From: Jacaranda mimosifolia
Taxonomy: Eukaryota; Streptophyta; Magnoliopsida; Lamiales; Bignoniaceae
Length of the DNA stretch: 64,000 nucleotides
Direction: 5' to 3'
Assembly: GCA_018894105.1 (NCBI GenBank)
Contig: CM032126.1
Location: 7,591,001 to 7,655,000, forward strand
The notes beneath the pieces were generated by a model. That model did no database searches and was not told the DNA's origin. It worked only from the letters and a program-made list of their open reading frames with translations. Within the stretch, counting starts at the first letter, position 1. Every line of letters begins with the position of its first letter. Shown here in pieces: positions 61,630 to 64,000 of the stretch. Made by a program: the position numbers and the translations under genes.

Positions 61630-63340
61630 TAATTCTTTGTCGGCCGCCCGAATCCATCTCCCATTTGCATGTCCAGAATAATCTGCTCCTTTACTATATT
61701 GATCTACTGTGGAAGAAATTCAAATAAGAAATTGTGGCATTTAATTTGTGAAATTGTGAATCTATTTATCAATTTTGGAAGTTCCATTGGAAGCAACACA
61801 GAAAGGGTCAAATCTCAATTGGAATAGTGGATTGAAAATGTTGTTGGGCAGCCACTATGAGCAATTAAAAGACTACACAATCTACTATAACTAGCGCTAG
61901 AAGGACATGAAGTTAACAAAAAGGAAAAATATGACAATAGAAATTAAATGGAAAAACAACAAATGGTCTCTCTCCATTTTTCGCTTTGGCAATTGTCAAG
62001 AAAGTGAATTAATCAATTTTATGTCTGAGAGGTTATGATGAAGGGGCTGTTTTTTTTTTTTTTTTTTTTTGGAGACAATAAATATAATTTAAACTAAACA
62101 ATTTTACAGTGATGAAAAATTCTTGTCATGCCACCTGCCCACCCCCCCCCCCCCAACACACACACACACACACATGAAATTTAATACATTTATTGTCCTC
62201 AACTATCTTTTGCCTAAGTAATAAACTTGGACATGAAAAGATGTGCTTTTATCAATTAAATTCTTAATCATTTTTGAAGAAATTTTGTCTGGAATCTTCT
62301 ATAACTTTAGCACTAAACTTTTTTTCTTTGTTACTCCAAATGTTTTGTTCATTTGATAAACACTTGCTCTTTGTTTCTTTTACCACAAAAACTTTTTACC
62401 ACTATTGTTTTTTTTTTTTTTTTTTTTTTTTTTTTGGGTTCGTTTGTGATTTTCATTACCCTTCGGCAGTAATAAAGGCCCAATTAAATTGGGCCATAAA
62501 TTACATTTCACTGGGCTTGATACTAGAAAGATGTTCTAATTGTTTCAAATGAGTCGTTAGATAAAATTGGGGCAATCTAGAAAGTCCACTGGGTTCCTAA
62601 CAAAATATTTAAATAAGAACAATAAAATTAAGGAAGATTTACAAGATGTTTGACTAAACTTATTTAAAAGATATCATAAGCTCTTATGTCTTATAAGATA
62701 TTTCAATGTTCATAAGAACAAGATCCTATTTTTCAAATAAGTTATTGAAGTGTTTAGATAAAATAAGATTTTGGAGCTTATAAGATGTTAGAATGACAAT
62801 TTTGTAATTTAAATTGCTAAAATTAAATAAGTTTTTTAAGATTTTAAAAATAAATTAGGATCTCCTTATCTTTTTTAAAAGAACTTGTAAGATCTTAATA
62901 TTTTGTATTAAAATCTGATAAGTTTTTTAAAAAAAAAATTATCAGACACTTTCTAACATTATAAGCTCTTTAACATCTTATAAGATATTTTGAGAAGTTT
63001 ATAAGCTAACCAAGCACTTTCTTAATTATTAAAAAGAATTAGAATTCAAATCATATCTGATCAAAGAGATTTCTTTTCTTTTCTTAATACATAATTGGAG
63101 ATTGAAGCCCATAACCTAGCAATTTTTCCACCACTTATCAAATTCACCAAACCTAGAGAACAAGTATAAATAAGTAAATTAAAGAAAAAAAAACTGATAT
63201 TTGAAAAGTATTTTAATAACTTGTTCCAACTGACATTTTATTATTATTTTACTTTATAAATGTACAATTAATCTATAATTAGATATGATCCATAATTAAA
63301 AATTTATTTCAAAGAATATTTTATCCATTTTAATTATATG
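61630..63340. other. Downstream of PME4, AT-rich, no gene
   Basis: After the PME-type 3' UTR come poly-T (62050-62070), poly-C with (CA)n (62142-62174), a second poly-T (about 62409-62436) and the inverted-repeat element at 62641-63025. No coding gene was recognised. Confidence 0.55.
62641..63025. mobile_element. MITE-like inverted-repeat unit
   Basis: The left end (ATGTTTGACTAAACTTATTT, then AAGATATCATAAGCTC) is mirrored by the right end (GAGxTTATAAGCTAACCAAGCAC). Internal ATCTTATAAGATAT palindromes recur. Non-coding. The target duplication was not identified. Confidence 0.5.
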
Positions 63341-64000
63341 TGATGGTGGTATTTTTAGTAGGAGGTATCTAAGTCTCGACCGAAATGGTATTCCTATCAG
63401 AAAGATGGTTTATGTGGATGTGGGTTAAACCTGCAGCCAATGAGCAAACGTCAAGCTAATCGAGAGGATCCTCAACTAAGACCCTATGAAAATTAAGTCA
63501 ATAAATCGACTTAAGGATATTTGGGCAGAGTAACAATTCAAAGAGAGAGAGAGAGAGAGAGTGTGTGTGTGTGTGCTTACCATTATATCATGATGAAGGG
63601 GTATTTATAGTTTGCCTAGGGACAAAAAAATGAATTTCGCCTTGAAGTGCTTCATATATTGTTCTCATAGATAGGGACAACTTATGTCTTTTCGACCTAA
63701 CCCCAAGCTCCACACCTGTCCAGCTGAACAAAGGGGAAAACCATATCACCATTAATGCGGAGGCAATAACATTAATGGCGGAGGTGATGTGCCGTCACAT
63801 CAATTAATGTGGATAGACTGGTGGTTGGGATGCATTTAATGCGGATGTGATGGGTGGCAGAGACTTACATTATCCACCATTAATGCTTATGCTATGCTTA
63901 TGCTGAGCTCCAGGTCGTCAAACTCGACCGCTGTGATCGAGTAAGGCCTTGGACTACGAAAGTTGGGTCCATTTTGGGCTTGTCGGGCCTGATGGCCTTA
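63341..64000 (-). mobile_element. LTR of the Tat-like family, cut by the window end
   Basis: Starts TGATGG like the LTR at 47685. It shares CAxGCTAxxxGAGxxxxCCTCxACTAAGACxC and a minus-strand TATA (ACTATAAATACCCC, near 63596-63609). It includes (GA)n(GT)n at about 63542-63574 and repeated ATTAATGxGGA units at 63748-63880. The remainder lies beyond the window. Confidence 0.65.

Overview
The window is nuclear DNA of a flowering plant. The introns are GT-AG, the intergenic DNA is very AT-rich, microsatellites are frequent, and Copia, Ty3/Gypsy, CACTA, Helitron and MITE relics are nested in one another. Protein similarity fits a eudicot, possibly an asterid, but the species cannot be fixed from the sequence alone.

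Layout. 1-13.3 kb is a retrotransposon pile-up. It has a Helitron 3' end (to 640), an old minus-strand Copia relic that starts at about 1111, a solo LTR inside that relic's LTR (1122-1643), a non-autonomous LTR element (2016-6270), and a full-length but mutated plus-strand Copia (6985-12346). The last two both sit inside the old relic. 13.4-17.2 kb is a six-exon gene for a HAD-family 5'-nucleotidase-like protein (NT5C type). Its exons 2-6 splice cleanly, but exon 1, which should carry the catalytic aspartate, is broken by an insertion. 20-62 kb is a tandem array of four pectin methylesterase (PME) copies, each with an N-terminal PME-inhibitor (PMEI) domain. PME1 (21067-23819) is intact. PME2 (26925-35084) is a pseudogene split by a 6 kb Copia element. 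PME3 (37664-40896) is nearly intact but has a 5-bp frameshift. PME4 is shattered: its 5' end is at 45.6-45.8 kb, intron relics lie at 46.7-47.6 kb, and the end of its last exon is at 61.36-61.63 kb.

The PME4 gap is filled by the 3' end of a minus-strand Ty3/Gypsy element that looks Tat-like (LTR plus antisense ORF), a complete 5.4 kb CACTA transposon inserted into that antisense ORF, and a Copia element whose 5' LTR is truncated. The window ends inside another LTR of the Tat-like family.

The only clearly functional host gene is PME1, a cell-wall enzyme that demethylesterifies homogalacturonan. The CACTA element carries a TNPA-type gene whose exons join in frame, but no TNPD-type transposase was seen. 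No tRNA, rRNA or CRISPR was recognised.
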